Notes under the pieces: generated by a model
What the model was told of the DNA's origin: nothing
Seen by the model: the letters and a program-made list of their open reading frames with translations, nothing else
Databases searched by the model: none
Translations under genes and position numbers: made by a program
In this document: piece after piece, positions 6,137 to 7,090 of the stretch
Layout: each line of letters opens with the position of its first letter
Position numbering within the stretch: position 1 is the stretch's first letter
Source: an uncultured Eubacteriales bacterium
Lineage (GTDB): Bacteria > Bacillota > Clostridia > Peptostreptococcales > Anaerovoracaceae
NCBI GenBank assembly: GCA_902797405.1
Contig: CADBSP010000068.1
Coordinates: 1 to 7,090 of the forward strand
Length of the DNA stretch: 7,090 nt
Direction of reading: 5' to 3'

Positions 6137-7090
6137 TCAGATGTTTTTCATGACAGCTGTACGCAATGGTCCTTCGTAATGAACATTATAACGGATGCCT
6201 CGTTTGACCAAAACGTCAAAGATGGCATCCTTATAAACACCTTCATCCCAATCCTGATCTATGGAAATATAAAAAGTATCCTTGAATGACGCGACCACCA
6301 TGTTTACACCCATTCCGAAGGAGTCAACATCAAAATACATGGAATCCACGTATTCTTCCATCTCGCCAAACAGGCTTCTGCCGGTATATGTTGTACTGGC
6401 TGTCTGGCCTGTCTTCATGGTCTTTGCTATGTGGCGGGCAGCTACCTGCTTAATGAAGCGGAGTGGAACCTTCTGCAAAAGTGCAAGCTTGGAGCAATAC
6501 TCAAAAGTCTGCTTCTTTATCACATCGGCATCTGAATATCGAATCACAATACCACGGCACAGAGTTCCCTGCATTTCAAGGTCTTTTTTTCTCATTTTTT
6601 CATCATATTGAATCATGATGTTGAAGTAGGTGCTTGCTATTGTGTTCTTTACTCCGAGCGCAGGACGAAGGTTTACAGGGATTGATATTTGGATCATCTG
6701 AGAAGAATCGTTGTGTATCGAGTAAATGGCTTCAGACAGTATTAGCGCCAGCACTGTAACCGGAGAACCGTCATAGGAAGAACAGTATTGTATCAGATCA
6801 GCCTGCGGTATCGTGAACTTGATCGTTGTCCTTTTGCCCGTGTCCATATGTACAAGGCCCATACGGTCAAGCTGCATCGGAGCCTTACAAGGCTTTTGTA
6901 ATACAGCTTTGCTTACAGAATCCGGAATCCCTGTTTCCCGCATTTTGTTATAAAAATCGTAATAAACATCAGCTGCTTCGTCTTCCGTATCCACATCATC
7001 AGGCTTGGCAACATCAGGGACATCCAGTGACCTTTGATAACGGACACAGCAGTAGTTATAAAGAAGCGCTTTTGTGAGCCTGTAGATTCC
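6137..7090 (-). CDS. Condensation/alcohol-acetyltransferase-like acyltransferase, N-terminus off the right edge
   Basis: The reading frame is open from the right edge (first residues GIYRLTKALLYNYCCVRYQ) to a stop at 6137-6139, about 317 residues, so the start lies outside the window. An internal GTG at 6994 is not the real start, because family-like sequence continues upstream of it. SIPVNLRPALGVKNTIASTYFNIMI matches the PVNLR...S.T..N segment of bacterial alcohol-acetyltransferase/condensation-fold proteins. The visible N-terminal GIYRLTKALLYNY is what normally follows HHxxxDG, so the catalytic histidine motif should lie just beyond position 7090. The C-terminal DVDSFGMGVNMVVASFKDTFYISIDQD is the strand region lining the active site; a canonical NRPS DFGWG is not seen. 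There is no membrane segment in the visible part. The acyl donor and acceptor are unknown. The gene is transcribed towards metH and has no link to methionine synthesis. Confidence 0.72.
   Translation of the reverse strand, partial: GIYRLTKALLYNYCCVRYQRSLDVPDVAKPDDVDTEDEAADVYYDFYNKMRETGIPDSVSKAVLQKPCKAPMQLDRMGLVHMDTGKRTTIKFTIPQADLIQYCSSYDGSPVTVLALILSEAIYSIHNDSSQMIQISIPVNLRPALGVKNTIASTYFNIMIQYDEKMRKKDLEMQGTLCRGIVIRYSDADVIKKQTFEYCSKLALLQKVPLRFIKQVAARHIAKTMKTGQTASTTYTGRSLFGEMEEYVDSMYFDVDSFGMGVNMVVASFKDTFYISIDQDWDEGVYKDAIFDVLVKRGIRYNVHYEGPLRTAVMKNI

Noticed and set aside
6282..6611. Plus-strand frame of 109 codons inside the acyltransferase region
   Set aside because: It lies antisense to a minus-strand gene with recognisable family motifs, and its own translation looks like a shadow.

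Overview
The window looks like a chromosomal segment from a low-to-moderate GC Firmicute, probably an anaerobic clostridial lineage. This rests on AT-rich spacers, purine-rich Shine-Dalgarno sites, a short MetF, and a split cobalamin-dependent methionine synthase whose reactivation domain is a separate protein. No family- or species-level assignment can be made from the sequence alone.

Positions 1-5642 form a same-strand sulfur-amino-acid and one-carbon cluster. In order they are a broken O-acetylhomoserine sulfhydrylase gene (metY; its 5' end lies off the left edge), cysK (cysteine synthase), metF (5,10-methylenetetrahydrofolate reductase), a stand-alone methionine synthase reactivation-domain protein, and metH (cobalamin-dependent methionine synthase without its own activation domain). 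The logic is sulfide to homocysteine (MetY) or cysteine (CysK), then methyl-THF (MetF) and homocysteine to methionine (MetH), with the small protein presumably rescuing oxidised cobalamin. The last three genes are tightly packed (gaps of 7 and 8 bases) and look co-transcribed. Possible sigma-A-type promoters lie just ahead of cysK and metF.

The most striking feature is in metY. The reading frame runs intact through the PLP-lysine motif SATKFIGGHGT, then jumps frame and continues at RHVENTKKVVEFL. About 80 residues expected in this family are missing. The junction can be read in both frames over the seven bases CGGCACG (285-291), which is what a microhomology-mediated deletion would leave. The copy as written cannot make a functional enzyme.

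Positions 5643-5834 contain no recognisable gene, only a pyrimidine-rich stretch and short imperfect repeats. An unrecognised open frame follows; its convincing part runs from about 5835 to 6128 and may be the 3' remnant of a larger gene. It converges, with 8 bases between stop codons, on a minus-strand gene (6137 to the right edge). That gene encodes the C-terminal part of a condensation/alcohol-acetyltransferase-like acyltransferase and is unrelated to the methionine cluster. The metabolic operon therefore ends at metH and a different locus begins. I found no CRISPR array, RNA gene, riboswitch, insertion sequence or clear terminator. I do not see a convincing new system here; most of the window is recognisable core metabolism.
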